A stretch of DNA of 64,000 bases from Lepisosteus oculatus (GCF_040954835.1 NC_090723.1:6768001-6832000); one strand, 5' to 3'. Shown: positions 24,886-37,924, counted from the first letter of the stretch. The notes: generated from the sequence alone by a model not told the origin. Numbers and translations are program-made.

Positions 24886-27014
24886 ATATCATCTCTGAAT
24901 CAATAGCAGACCTCTTTTCCGAATGCAGTGTGCGCTCTGTCTTCGCAGCTCTGTTTCTACCTTGGCTCACTGGATGCTGACATGGTTTATGCGTTCCCAC
25001 TCCATCGCTGAGATTGGATTCCGCCAGAGGAAGACTGCGTTGTCAGTGGGCCAGTGTGAGAGGTGGCATGTGCTGCTGACTGGTTTCGTTCTGATTTCCT
25101 ACAGATCTTGATTAATTCCCCCTCTTTTCTCTTTGACGGCTTCTTCTCTCTCTGGGGTGGGGATGGAGTGACAGGGCAGAGCCCCAGTCAACCAGCAACC
25201 CCAAGCTTCTCTCTGGCAGCTCTTAGTAATTTATTGCTGCGCTTTTGTAGTGATCTGAGCTTGGCAGAGCTCGGGGGCTCCGTTTCAAATATTCTGCCCT
25301 CTGCCCGCGGGTGAGAATTCACTCACATCACCCTGCTGTTCCTTCTCTCTAAATTGTTTCGGTTTCAGGTTATTTGGGGTATCAGCGGTTTTGTCTTAGT
25401 GCTCGAGAAAATGCTTTCCTTGTTTCTGGTTTAGAAGATGAAAACTGGCTCTGTATCCCGGTGTAAATTTGCAAATCCTGTTACTCTGAGTGTAATGCAA
25501 ATAGTCAGAAATTTTTGCATGCGTGTTCTGTATACAGAATGCAGTGCAGCACTGGCGTCTGATCATTGTTTTGTCAAGGATGTAGGCAAAGCAAGCTGGA
25601 TGCAGTTTTTATCCGACTTTTTCAGCTTTGCTACATTACATTGTACATACACACTACTGGACCTTTCTGTAACAACACACACTTATCCTATGTTTCAGTT
25701 TGCTTTAGTCACGTTTTGCTGTTGAAGCAGAAAACAATCAACTCTCGCTGTCCCACGATGTCACTTCAATAAAGCTTTTCTCCATTGTGTTTTGGTAATC
25801 TGGATAAAATTAGACCCAGCGGTACACTGAAATACTGCACATTTTGTTTGAAAGATAGGAACAGACAACAACAGCAGCTCATTAATGTAATATAAGGGCA
25901 ATATGGCCCAAAGCCAGAATTGGAAATACAGTATGTGCAATAGAAAAACATTTAGAAAAAAAAACATTTCCCTATCAAAATAAGTGCATGGAAAACCTGC
26001 ACCCATGACAGTCTGATGTTAAATATGAAATCAATGTTGATGATTATTAAGTTCATTTATAAAGTGGTTCTTAATGTCACCTGTATTTCACATCACAGGC
26101 TCATATTAGAGAATGAACTAGCTTTAAAAATAGTGATAGAGATTTTATTAGGGCTGATGGTGGCATGTTAACAAGCAATTGAAGTTTGACTGTGAGCTGG
26201 GACAAGCATTAGTCTTAAATCTTGACTGGAAGAAGAAAGCCCGTTTCTGTTTACCACATTACACCCTCCTCAACAAGACCCCCCAGCTAACATTAAGGGA
26301 AAATGAAGCATTTCAGGTGCAGGAGAGTTAAGTAGCCCAGGAAGGAGAAATCCGTGTTTATGCCTGGACACAAATTCAGCGGCCCTAGGGAAACAGGGTG
26401 CAGTTCACAACGAACTGGGGAAACGACACCAGCTCTAAAACGGCTGGAACACATTGCCCATATAGAGCTGCTACGATGCAGATTTCCTTCAGGTGATTTG
26501 CTCAGGTTTTAAATTCTTCATCAGCCTGAGGTTATTAAAAAAAACAAACTTGAACAAGTGTGGTTGCCGTTTTCAGATCTTAGTTCTGCTGTTGCGTAGT
26601 CATTTTTTTTTTCAATCACAGACCGACTTTGAGCAGTGCTTCCATGAGCAAATGGGAAGTATTTAAAGCAAAAATGTATGAAAATACAGGGACATCTCCA
26701 ACATTGTAATGATAAGCAAGAAACGAAAACCCTAACGTTTTAAAGACAGAAATCAAATACCCGGGTGCTACTTGCAGAAATTCTCTTGCAGCCCGGGAAG
26801 AAAAAACAATGGATGTGTACAGCATCATGATACCAATAGCTATTCACAGACGCAAATCAGAATATTTCTGTAAGGTGCACTGAAGACAGGATTCTTTCAA
26901 ACTGAGCTTTGCCATAGAGCTGACGTCCAACAGCACTCTCCCATTTCCCTGATTCTGCTTTCCCGGGTATTCAAACGAGCAAGTTAAAATAAAACTCTGA
27001 TGACTTGCACTCAC

Positions 27015-27094
27015 CACCAGATGGGATAGCCTCCAATCACCCTTGAACCGGACAGCCAGACGCAGAGGGTATATCCGAGCAGGTACCAATCCAT
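27015..27094 (-). CDS. wnt3: Wnt3, coding exon 1 (signal peptide)
   Basis: This short exon starts at ATG 27094-27092 and ends in TGG TG|GTGAGTG, phase 2. It encodes 26 residues plus two bases of the Trp27 codon: MDWYLLGYTLCVWLSGS, then a short stretch and GYPIW. The hydrophobic core (residues 4-16) is a typical cleaved signal peptide for entry into the secretory pathway. The GYPIWWSLALGQQ junction with exon 2 is the known start of mature vertebrate Wnt3. The four exons sum to 1068 bases, exactly 355 codons plus stop. Confidence 0.93.
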
Positions 27095-27660
27095 GAGGTA
27101 TACTTTGTGTGTATACATGTATACAAATAGATGTCCCAATGTACAGTCCCAGTGGAAAAATCCCCCCCAACAATAGAGGGGAGAAAAACTTTATTTGGGG
27201 AGAGAGGGGGAAAGTAAAAGTTTGAATTTTGCTTTTTTTCCCTGTTTTCTTTTTTTTTCTTTTTTACGGGCCAGAAAAATGGATGTGCCTGCCTTCTCCA
27301 GTTTTGGAGAGTGAGCTGGTCTCTCTCCCTCTCTATCCCTCTCTCTCGCTCTCTCTCTCTCTCTCACACGCGCGCTCTCACCCTGCCTCTCTCTCTCCCT
27401 CCCTCTCTGTCGTTCCTCTCCAAGGTAGCTCTCTTTTTCTCTCTCTCTCTCTCTCTGTTTTTTTTGCATAGCTCATCCAGGGGCTGATATTAAAAAAAAA
27501 AACCCAGAAAAGAGAGAACAAGGTTTGGAGACGTCAGCTGGCAAGCCAATCATAGACGATGGCCTTAGGTTACAAACACACACTCTCGCGCAAAAAAAAA
27601 AAAATTCTTAGTTTCCATCTGTCAATCACCCACCACCCCCCCGGTAATGTGGAAAAAAAA
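27095..27660 (-). promoter_or_regulatory. wnt3: Probable wnt3 5' leader and proximal promoter
   Basis: This is directly upstream of the wnt3 start codon. An inverted CCAAT box (27546-27550 on plus) sits about ten bases from a GACGTCAG half-CRE (27531-27538). No TATA box is evident. Between these sites and the start codon the sense strand is very GA-rich. The start of transcription is not visible; a GA-rich leader of roughly 350-400 bases is inferred. Confidence 0.4.
27325..27465. repeat. CT/GA-rich low-complexity tract
   Basis: Mostly CTCTCT units on the plus strand with a short CACACGCGCG interruption. On the wnt3 sense strand it is a polypurine GAGAGA tract, a possible GAGA-factor or triplex-forming sequence. 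It produces long open frames on both strands that I regard as artefacts. Confidence 0.85.
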
Positions 27661-27959
27661 GGGAGAAAGGTAGAGTCTTTTTTTTCCTTGATCTTTGCAT
27701 CTATAATCTTTCCAAGAACGAGCTGACCCCGACTGGTAGGGTTGCTGGTGTGCTTTCCTGATGCATAGTGGGATAGGATGGGGAGCTACAAGTTCCTTTT
27801 TTGGGTTCAGCCCCATCGACTTGGCTGTTACCCCACAAACCCACCCTCCCATGTACCTCTGGAGTTTACCCCCCCCCTTTTCTTACATATATACACACTC
27901 ACACAGCAGAGCAATGGTTGGGGGGGGTTAACCATCCCACTGCAACAGCAGGACACAAA

Positions 27960-28440
27960 GGCAACAATAAAGCAATAAAGCGTGAGGATGGGCCAGGCAG
28001 GCACCGGCACAGCCCGGCCAGCCACAGGCCGAGCGCTCGTCAGGGGACCGCCCTCCCGCCCCGACGGGCCCGGCGGAGGGGGAAGGAAGCAAGGCGGGCG
28101 GCGCCGCGGGTGACGGAGGTGATCTCCCAAGCGCTAGGTGCGCTTCTCCGCGGTGGGGGGGGGGGGGCGGGACGAGCGGCTGTCTCGCCAGCGCCCCCCT
28201 GCCGAGCAGTCGACCGGGCCCTGTGTTCATCGCCATGGTGGTTAATCGGTCAGCGGAGGGGTGGGTTCTCACGATTTCTGCGCTAAGGTCGGGCAGGGTG
28301 GGTAGTCGTCCGAGGAGCCCTGGACAGGACGTGCGCTGACTGCCCCTGTCTTTGTCACCGAAACGCCACACAGAGCTCTCAGGCTGGGGGATCACTTTGA
28401 TCTCCTGCACATTTCGTTGGGGGTTCACCAATCCGGCGGC
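27960..28440. promoter_or_regulatory. GC-rich, CpG-containing island upstream of wnt3
   Basis: CpG and GC content rise sharply compared with the flanks (for example GGGCGGGACGAGCGGC near 28165 and CGCCGCGGGTGACGG near 28100). It lies about 1 kb upstream of the wnt3 start codon, in the place of a promoter-associated island. Open frames here show no conserved domain. Confidence 0.5.
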
Positions 28441-28980
28441 AGGACAGCCTAAATAAACTTCGGATAATGTGCAACACAGGACTCAACAAGTCTATATGTA
28501 TTAATACAATGAACACATTGATTGTCGAACAGGAGAGGAATTGCCCATGTCAGTCTGGAAGTAAATTATTTTTTAATTATTTTTTACATTTACAGGTTTT
28601 TTAGAGGTCATGTTACCTGCAGGAGTATTGCTCAAGCCTTAGGAATTTTAATTTAAAAAAAAAATTGCAGAAGTGGTGTACTGAGCTTTAGGGAGATTGA
28701 TTTGCAGCATGCTAGCAGAGAACAAAATCAGCCAAAATGCATATTATATCAAAATGCAGCTTTTCTGCCCAAGTGATGCTGCATGAGGTCACACACATAA
28801 AAGGCGTTTGTCGACATAATTCACATACTTGCATGCAAAGTGGAATTCCTAGATAACCTGCTAATTGTGGATGCAATAAAAATGTCACCATCCGTCTCCA
28901 TTTGTAGGGAATAAATGCAATGCCCTGGTTTCTTATAGCAAGGCATCTGGATGAATGTTGATGATAGCAGAGTTGTTTCC

Positions 28981-29003
28981 TGGGGGGGGGGGGGTGGGGG
29001 TGG
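28981..29003 (+). repeat. Poly-G tract, potential G-quadruplex
   Basis: A run of thirteen G is followed by TGGGGGTGG. Similar poly-G or poly-C runs occur near 33060 and 32705. Confidence 0.7.
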
Positions 29004-32000
29004 AATCAGTGTTAGCTCCAGCTCACAGGAGAGGGAGGTGGGAGTTCTGTCGTGGGCTGTTTTAATTTTGCTGTGCCTCACCTGGGGTTCATCTTTAGTC
29101 CCCCTTAGACCCCAGTGTGTGGCCCTGCTGTACCTACACAGGTGTGAATGGAGGCAGTGGCCAGTGAGACCTGCAGGATCTGTGGCCTGCCTGATGTTTC
29201 CACTCTTCGACAGACACGGGGCTGAAAGTGTTTGGCGGGTGTGTTTGAACTACACTGGGTTACTTCGACAATTTTTAGAAAGCCTGTTGCAACATGTGTC
29301 ATTACTATTGTAAGTGTGTCGATTTCCAGTCCCAGGACTCTTGCCCAGCCATTTTGCCCCATTCCCCACCCAGCCCAGGGTAAAAGCAGCATCCTTAAAA
29401 ACTAAGGAGCTCCTATTCTCTCACTTGTTCTTTCCTTCTGAGCCTGGAAGATGTTTTTTTGCCATTTCTGTTGTTACTTCAGTGTTGCATATTCTCAGCA
29501 CTCAAAGTGTAATATTAAAGTAAAAAAATGTATTTATAGCTAGTTTTAGTTTGCTTATTGTTTACGTTTTGGGTGTACAGATCACCTGGTTTGAACAGTG
29601 TTCTCCTTTCAGCAAAGAAGCTAACTCTTTGGCTACAAATTTAATTCCTGTCGCAAGCTTGTCTTTTCATCCCTGCCCCTCTCGTTTCATGAGCTCTAGA
29701 CCTCAAGCTGTGCTGATCAATCGGTCTGCTCACTTCGGGCTTCTCTGTGTGTGAGGGAAGGGAAACACTTTGTTAAAGATCCTCCACAGGCCCTGGAAAA
29801 TACTGAAATCGAGAAGCGGCCAGTACAGATTTTAGGATGCTGACCCTGGGTTTCAAAAGGACTTGGTGGGAGTCACTGTGCAACTTTTGGTCAAAAGCTT
29901 TGCTGCTTCTGCTAGGATTGACGGTCCCTAATCACAGAAATGATTGCATTTGTATTGATACTGAGTGTATATTTTTAGGTGTTCTAGAAAGCAATAAGAA
30001 GGGCTGAAGACTGGCAGTCGCTGAAGATCACGTTAAACTGGCTTCCTGGTCAGCAGGACACCACACAAGGGGGCGGGGAAGGGCTGTTTATCGGAGGTCA
30101 CAACAGGAGTCTTTTCCTTTCTTTTCTACCTTTGTCTTGTAGATCAAAGGGGATGCACAGCACAGACACTGATGCGATCGATCCGAGTCTCCTTGCTGGT
30201 GCAATCAGGAACTTCAGTGCTTCAGAGTTTTTCCAATTCCACAGATTTCCCCATGGTCAAAGGGGAATAATCCTACCAGTCGCTTCAGAAGTATACTGTT
30301 TCTGTAATAGCTGAAATTAGTTCGACTTGCAACGTATAGTTCAAAAGAAAAGGCATAAATTCCGTCTGCAACAGATAATGTTCGCATTTTTGAAAATTAG
30401 ATCTGACAAATTCAGATAGATTGTATGCAGCAACCAAAAGTGTTGATTTTATGTGCGTCCAAACACAGAAATTGAATCAGTTTTTTCTTTACACTGTACA
30501 TCTAAAATTATTTCAGGACTGTAGAGGCTTATCTGATGGCTGTATAGTGTCTGTTAGTGTTTTTTGCTTCTTTTGCTTCTTTTGGTATTTTAGTTATACC
30601 AATTAACCTGTGGTGAATTTGTCTATTTTGTGTAATTGGTGATTTTCAATACATAGTGTTTCTACAGTATGAGTGTTACTCACCTCAATGTGTTTGCAGG
30701 CTGTGTGGGAAGAATTACAAGTCTGGTTTATTACATTTGAATAAACTACCTCGTCATCAATATGACCTGTCAGGTTTGAGATCCAGGTAAATGTACTTTA
30801 TTATTTTTGTTATGATAGCCTTTTCGAAATGTTAGGTCAGTGGGGAATCATTTATGCTGCAATTAACTTAATGACAGCGTGCAGTCAGGCGCTGGCTTTG
30901 AATCGGTGGGCCACAGGATGTTTCTGTATTGGAATGGGCATCACCGAATGAACTGGAAGAAAAAGGCTTATCACGTTGGGGTCAGTGGCCTTCGGGATGT
31001 ATTTCGTTGAAGATGTACTGTAGCACAGTTATGCAGAAGTACAGTCTTAAGGCTCTGTATTTTTTGTGGGTGTTAAATAGGCATTATTTCCCATGAAGTC
31101 TGCAGAATTGTCTCTGATACTACTGTCCCAGGTCCAAGGGGGTCTGTTTGCACAGCACTGTAGGTGTTGATCATGACGTTTTATTTTACAGCACACAAAG
31201 CACATGTCAGAAACTGGTCTGGAGGCGTTATATCTGTGATGAGAAAGGATGCTGCTTTTTTTCTTAAGAACACAACTAAACTAGTTCTCTCAACGTGTCT
31301 TTGATGGCTGTGGGTGTCAATTGCTCCTTTTACATTTTAAATCAAAATGTTGGATTTTCTGCAGAAAGGTACTGTGGTGCTCAAATCCAGTCCCTCTACA
31401 CCTTATGCACTTAGGTGATCTTCCAAGAAGGGAGAAAGTGAACAACTAGGAGATAACTGCGTAGATATTGGATTCCACAAATATGCAATATTACATACTT
31501 TCATGTCACTTTAATCAAACACGTAATGTAAGATGTTTGTGTGTAACTTAAATTGTAACTGAACACTCCTGGAATGCTTTACAACATTTCCACGTGTCGC
31601 TTAAAACGATACAGGATTGTGCAACTGGAGCTGTCGTACATCAGTGGGCAAGTCAAGGGACTGCACACTCCTGAAGTCTTGGCCAGCGGTAATCATTTCT
31701 AGTGTCAACAGGGGCGCGGTGATGCAGAAGACATTTGTGTATAACAAACCAATGCCTTAACACTGCAATTTTTTTAAACATAATTTTATTGTGTTTTTCC
31801 ACCTCTCCATGTACAAGCCCACCCACGAAAAACGACAAGTTGCAGGGGTTTCTCAAGCATTTTCGGAAACATGTGCTCGTGCATCTCTCCCTGCAGAATC
31901 TTGTACTGTACAGTATGTGAACGTTTATACCACAGGTACAAAAATATCCCCATTCAATCCAATCATATTACAATGAAAACATACGGCTACATATAACATA

Positions 32001-33304
32001 CACAGGTGAGCTTAGAGACATTGCTGTGACTTAGAGGAGTCTCAGTTTTCTGTTTTTATTTTTTCTTTGAAGTGTACGGTCCAGACAACATCGGTATGAC
32101 TTGTCCTCGACTACGCTGGAAAAGGCAGGTCTAATTTTGTGGCACGTGCATACAGTGCACCCCCGCGGCGATTCAGACATGCAGTGTTTGCACCTCGGAG
32201 GCTGGTGCGCTCCGTCCCGTGTGGATCCGGAGCAGGAGCTCCGTGGGTGCCGAGCGATGGGCTGGAAGTGGTACGCGGTGGGGCGGGGCGGGGCTGAGGG
32301 AAGATGGGAGAAAAAAAAAAGAGCAAGGGCGCTGGGCTGGAAGTGGGAAGAAAGGGGGCTGAGTGAGAGAGGGGCCGAGTGTGTGTGTGTGTGTGTGTGC
32401 GTGCGCGTGCGGAGGCGGTGGACCCCTGCGGTGCCGGTTTCTACGGCGACCCGAAGACAGCTCTAACCAGGCCGGGCCTTTTTCACAGGCTGTCCCCCCA
32501 CCCCGACACACACACACACACACTGCCCCCCGCCCCCATAGCCCCAAAGGGAATGTCCCAGTGACAAAAGGGGACATGTGTTCAATCCCTCTCCTCCTCC
32601 CGCCCCCTCCCACTCAATACGCGGCCCGGCCTGAGACAGGCACCTAATAAAACCAGGATTAGGAGGGCGTCTACACAGCACTGTAGCAGAAAAGTTTCGA
32701 ACACCCCCCCCCCCCCCCAACCACCACCACCGCCGCCACCGCCTTTCAGTTTTTTCTTTTCCTTTCTTTCTTCTTCTGCTTCTTCTTCTCCAAACTCTCA
32801 TTCTTTAAACACTTGGTACAAAGGGATCTCAAGGAATTACACATTTTGTTGGGCAAATCAGCCAGCACTCAACTCAAACACCCCCCCCCCACCACCATTA
32901 CTGCAGCACCATCTCTGATGAAGCGAGGTGCCCCTGGTGGAAATGAAGAGGAGTGCGGTTAAACACAGCCTGAGTTCATGAGCATATAGACACAGCTCCT
33001 AGCCTTTTATTACACCCCTGTATTGTTTCTTTATTTTTTTCATCCGTGTGTTGGTGAGGGGGGGGGGGGTATTTGTATGGGTTGTGACACGGGAACAAGT
33101 CTGGTGTCATTGTCCAGGGGGCGTTTGGAGAGGAGAAAGCAGCACACATGACGACACAGACGTTTCTGGCTTGGCATCTGGCCTCTGGGAGTGTTGGTGA
33201 TCAACAAGGAGAGGGACTGGGTGCTATTTCAGTAGGTCTCTTGCACAGGCCTCACATAGGTCATGCACAGGGTGCCGGAGGTGTCACATTAGTATTGTTG
33301 AAAT

Positions 33305-33395
33305 GCTGCTCCAGTAGTCCATCCATCCATTTTCTAACCACTCAGTCCAATTCAGGGTGACGGGGGAGCTGGAGCCTGTCCCGGCCAGCAGCTGT
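33305..33395 (+). repeat. 5' part of dispersed retroelement (family A)
   Basis: It has CCATCCATCCATTTTCTAAC, CAATTCAGGGTGACGGGGGA and GCTGGAGCCTGTCCCGGCC, the typical start of this fish repeat. It is cut off where the 5S-like SINE begins. Confidence 0.6.
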
Positions 33396-33885
33396 ATTAC
33401 TACCTTGTAGACTGACCTCAGGAGCTAGACCAGATTGGGTCTGATCTTCACTTGGATGGAGATCACTAAGGAACTCCAAGTTGCTGCTAAAAAGTGGTGT
33501 TAGTAGACCAATAGGTGGTGACCAAATTTGCAAACCGATGTCCAAGCATGGTGAGTGGAGACATAGTGATATTGGAGCTGCTGTCCTTTGGATGAGACAT
33601 TAAATTGAGGTAATTGCAGAGCTCATGGTATGGTTCATGGGGATATTAAACCTGGAGTCTGAGCTTAATTCCTCTGGTCTTGCACAGTTTGGTTTTCTTG
33701 CAGTTCCATCTCAATTGAATGGTGAAACTTCTCACTCTTCCAGCAGATCTGCTATCTTGTGGGGCTGCTGGTACATAATGGGTTCAATATGTCACCCAGC
33801 TGGCTGCTGATGTGGAAATCCTCCCACAGTATATGTAAAGGGCTTTGGTTGGAATGCACTATAGTAATGCAAGGAATTATTTCAG
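33396..33885 (+). mobile_element. 5S rRNA-derived SINE (SINE3-like)
   Basis: The head aligns with the central part of vertebrate 5S rRNA: AGGAGCTAGACCAGATTGGG then TTCACTTGGATGGAGATCAC correspond to the 5S GGAAGCTAAGCAGGGT...TACTTGGATGGGAGACC region. The body has GTCCTTTGGATGAGACATTA and the tail has AAAGGGCTTTGG and TAATGCAAGG. The head is diverged, so it is an old copy. 5S-headed SINEs are known in fish (SINE3), amniotes and coelacanth. Confidence 0.6.
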
Positions 33886-35131
33886 TTGTTTGAATGCCGA
33901 TGGACCACTTATGGCTCTGCAAACGGTTTCCCCGCTGTCTTTGTGCTTGCATCATTCGGTGCTTGTCTAGGCATGACTGAACCAGCTGTCCCCGCAGCCA
34001 GTGAGACAGTCCTGACGGGTCCGTGCTGCAAACTCATTGTCACTCAGAAACGTCACTGCCTTGCGATGAGGCGTGCACAGCCCTTTCCCAGCTGGGATTC
34101 CACACTGCCGGCCCCTCGGGCATCCCCCAGCCCTTCGTCACACAGCACACCCTGACAGCAGTCAAGCCCTCTGTGCTGCAAGGGCCAGGCCCCTAGCATG
34201 GGAAGACAAGGGTGCCACTGGGAAGGCTGGGGAGTGGTGTCATCACAAAGGTCTCACCTTCCACGGCATCTGACTTCTGACATTTCTGCACATGAGCGGT
34301 TGAACGGAAACACTTCAAAGCCCCAGAAGCCAGCCTCCTGTGCCGACAAACTCTTTCACTCTTTCTGCTTCTTTCTTTAACCAGGAGCACCGTCAATTTT
34401 CATCCTTCTAAAGACTAAAAAGTTTCAAACCATAAACCTCTGTTTTAACTACCTGCTTGGACAAGAACATCCATCCATTTTTAATGGATGCCCAATGGCC
34501 TTGGCCTTTTGGGTCAAGAACGTTGTATATCAGTAGAAGTAGGGGTGGTAGTAGAGGTAGTAGTGGAACTGCTCAGTCAGTCTTGTGTTCCAATATAAAA
34601 AAAAATAATATAAAAATATGGTTCTTTCAGATCAGGAGATTCAAATTACAAACACACTGATCTATGACAGCCAGTCCTGCCAGGGTCTTAAGATTCCCTA
34701 CAGTATTTCATCTGGGTCCTGGATGGAAATCCAGCTGTTAAATGTGACTGCAGCTGCTGGGACTGTTGTCTTAATCCAGCCCCCAGAAAGCTTGTGGTCT
34801 AGTTAAAGGGCTCCTGTTGTACATTTCCTCTCACAATAAAGGTTTACAGTGATACAGGCTGGTAACGGGTATTAAGTCATGCAGGGCAGGGAATTGAGAG
34901 CCTTGTGAAAAAAGTATGGAGGTTAATTTAATTTAATATAATCAGTATTTCTCCCAGATTAAATGTTCGAATTTCAGATCTGGAAGAGCTTGGTAAACGT
35001 TACAAAAGGCACTCTTTGGTAACATGTATTTTTGGTAATTGGAGTGACCGTAGTCATTCCTTCTTGGGGCAGCTCATCTGTAGGAGCTGCCCAGTGAATC
35101 AGCAACTAAAGGATTTTATGATGATAGAGAC

Positions 35132-35454
35132 CAGTAGTTCCCAATCCTGGTCCTGGTGACCCACACACAGGTAGGTTTTCATACCTTTCCACCTTAATTA
35201 GATAATTGAAGCCTTAATTGGTCTATGAAGTTGCTTCATTGGAATATGTGCATTTTGTGTCTAGCCACAAGTCTGGGATTTTACTTCATCTACAAAATAC
35301 AACAGTTAAAGCTTCAAGAGGTTTAAGAGCTGGGAACAAACAGTTCACATGAATCTTATTATTAAGTCAAGTGAAGGGTTTGATTGTGCAACTGAGGGCT
35401 TGGCTGGAAAAAACCTGGTGTGTGGGTCACTAGGAGCAGGATTGGGAACAGCTG
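35132..35454. mobile_element. hAT-like MITE with terminal inverted repeats
   Basis: The left end reads CAGTAGTTCCCAATCCTGGT and the right end, inverted, reads CAGCTGTTCCCAATCCTGCT. The inverted repeats extend about 40 bases. The flanks ATAGAGAC (35124-35131) and ATATTGAC (35455-35462) agree at six of eight positions, consistent with an aged 8-bp target duplication, as in hAT transposons. There is no transposase inside, so it is non-autonomous. Confidence 0.75.
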
Positions 35455-36989
35455 ATATTGACACACCAGCAGAATTCTGCAGAGCTGTTCCTATGTCCCC
35501 CTTTGTTGTATGCATGTCAGTATGGTTGAGAACTGCTGGTAAGTGGGCAGTGTTCACCACCTTGCCAGTCTAGACAGCTAGACCTTTTTTTTTGGCAGGC
35601 ACATTCTGCGTCCAGCGAGCCTTATTAAACCGCACTTTAGTCTGTCAATAAAGAGCTGGGCTGAAGGGATATCCTTGAGCTGCTCGGCTGAGAAGATGAA
35701 TTGACGGCACTCGTAAACAGGCCGGGCTGGAGAGGGGACGACGGACTTCATTCTCTGAAGCAGGAGAGTCAACAACCGCCCCCATCCTAGCCCCGGAGTC
35801 TCGCCCAATCCCGAGAGCTCGCAAACACAGAGACACAAAGCCAGGAGGGCCCCTTCTAACTCCCACTCAATCATGATGGGAACAATGGGGGAAGCTCCCC
35901 CCCTCCCCGCACACACACACAGACAGGGGAAGCTCCTCTTTTCTTGGCACTCTTTGGTGTTTTAATCCCCAGCTTCCTCCTCTGCTATAATGGACTCCCT
36001 GAGATGGCCTTTTGCAGTCAGGGCAGCTCCAGGCCAGTGCGGGTCACAAGTCCATGCCTCTCCTGCTCCGCCTTCAGTCCTCCTCCCTCCTCCCTCCTCC
36101 CTGCTCCACATGCTCACACCCTGCCCTTCTCGCCCTCTCCATCAGCCGCTCAGTTTCTGTCGACGCCACGCTTTGTACTCGTTTTTATTTTCTGTTTGAA
36201 ATTACTGTCGTAACTGGGGCCACGCTGGACAGCATGTGATCATTTACCATTTTCTCGGGTCTCCTGAAAGCCTATAAAACCACTTGCCTAAAGGGACTGT
36301 AGTCCAGGACATTTCTGGCTCTAGCCTGGGCTGTGCCATCCATAAGTTGTGATCGGATTCTCCAAAGGATGACATACAAAGAGCTGGGGTATCCTCAGTA
36401 GTGCAACAGCAGCTCCTCTGCCTCTCCAGCTAAGGGCCAGCTCTCAGAGATTTTAGTGAGAGATAGAGTACTCTGACCAAAGACCGTCTCTCCTGTGAGG
36501 GGCCTGGCAGATCTGAAAGTTTCTAAGAAACGTAAACGACTGACAGGTGCACGCTCTCGGACAGAAAGCACGCACTTCATTCCCATGCCCCATGCCTCAC
36601 CTACACCAGTGCCACAAGGCAGCTTGGAGCGGATTGACACTTGACGATCCCAGATGGGGGAGGCACATAACCTTCTTCATCCCAGTGATGAATCTCAAGC
36701 ATGGCCTGGGAGCAGAGCCTTGGCAATAGCTCTTGCTGATCTGTCTCTAGCCAGTGCTGTCCTCCTCCTCTCTCTTCTCCTGTGCTGCTCAGTAACTCCA
36801 TATCTCGAGACAGTGATCAGATCAGGAAGAACTGTATTTTTAAATGTAAGGAAATACACTTACGTTTTGCCAGCTGCGCTGGAGTGCATGTTCTTCCAGT
36901 CAATGTCTTCCTTTTATAAGCTTCCAAAGCACCCTGTCTTGATTTGGATGTGATCCACTGTTCCTATTAATTATTATTAATAATAATAA

Positions 36990-37270
36990 TACCTTGCTTT
37001 TATGCTTTTAAAAGATCCCACAGCTCTGATCTAGGAGGGAGAGCACCTCATTCTGGTCCACCAACAGCAATTACAGCAGCAACCTGGTTTTCCTTGGAGT
37101 TCTCCATCCCAGTAGTGCCAAGTCCAGCCTTGCTTAGCTTCTGAGATCTGATCAGACCGGGTAATTAAGTGGAAACACTGCTGCTTAGGGACTGTGAAGG
37201 CGAAGCTGCAAAGGTGCCAGAAACTGTAGTGTGGGTTTCTACAATCCTGAGAGCCCTGGTCCTGTAGGCT
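36990..37270 (-). mobile_element. 5S rRNA-derived SINE fragment
   Basis: On the plus strand, TTGCTTAGCTTCTGAGATCT followed by GATCAGACCGGGT, and upstream TTCTCCATCCCAGTAG, match the reverse complement of vertebrate 5S rRNA (about positions 30-95). The element is therefore on the minus strand with its head on the right. The body is short and truncated. Confidence 0.55.
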
Positions 37271-37924
37271 TCATAGATCACTTTAAACAACTGCCCCAGC
37301 CTGGTGCCAAAAGGTTTAAATTAAATGTCTAATGTTTTTTTTTTCTGGACCTATAGTGGGAGTACAGTAGATTTGAATGAGTTGCTGAGGGCGATAGAGA
37401 ATAAGTTGCCTGAAATGAATTGAGGCTCTGTAATCATAGTTTTGTCAACATGAGTGCTTCTGGGTCCTCATACAGTCACTTGTCGCCCTGACAAGTCAAG
37501 AGAGAAACAAAAAAAACTAACCATGTTTTAACTCAAACCTCCCTATTTGTCTACTGAAGAAAATGCAGAAACTTGGAATTATTATTTTTTATTTTATAAC
37601 AGCCTTTACTGGAATATAAAAACTGCTCTGCTGAGCAGGACATTTTATTATTTTGAATTCTAAACTGATAGAAATTACTATGTTTAGAATTAATAATAAT
37701 TGCATTCGTATAAACGTCTTCAAGACTCGTGCCGATTAAGCAGGGGCACCGCACGTTAGAAGTGAAAACTGTGACGCTCCTGACACCTGCTGGCTAAATG
37801 TGGTAATGCAGTAGACAAAAATCAAACTGACACCAGTCGTATTATTTTGTCAGGCTAATTAGTTGTTTTCAAGGCTTGGACAGAGTCAGCCCAGTGGACT
37901 AAAACCCAAACATACAGGATACAA

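Larger units (their letters stand above)
10226..27014 (-). other. wnt3: wnt3 intron 1
   Basis: This 16.8-kb intron separates the signal-peptide exon from exon 2. It holds a TG microsatellite, SINE-like and LINE fragments, a perfect palindrome with a CRE (12421-12448), an exon-like segment (13092-13318), and a tandem duplication (24725-24885). The stretches 16350-20550 and 25320-26990 contain nothing I recognise. The repeat-free stretch 22990-23470 might be conserved regulatory DNA, but this cannot be judged from one sequence. Confidence 0.85.

Noticed and set aside
27191..27471. Arg/Glu-rich and Ser/Leu-rich frames
   Set aside because: They are translations of the CT/GA tract.
27801..28431. 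Plus- and minus-strand frames of about 160 codons in the GC-rich island
   Set aside because: The frames are open on both strands because of GC content; no domain or splice signals were recognised.
32101..32647. Overlapping frames near the GT/CA microsatellites
   Set aside because: Low-complexity translation on both strands; no conserved residues.
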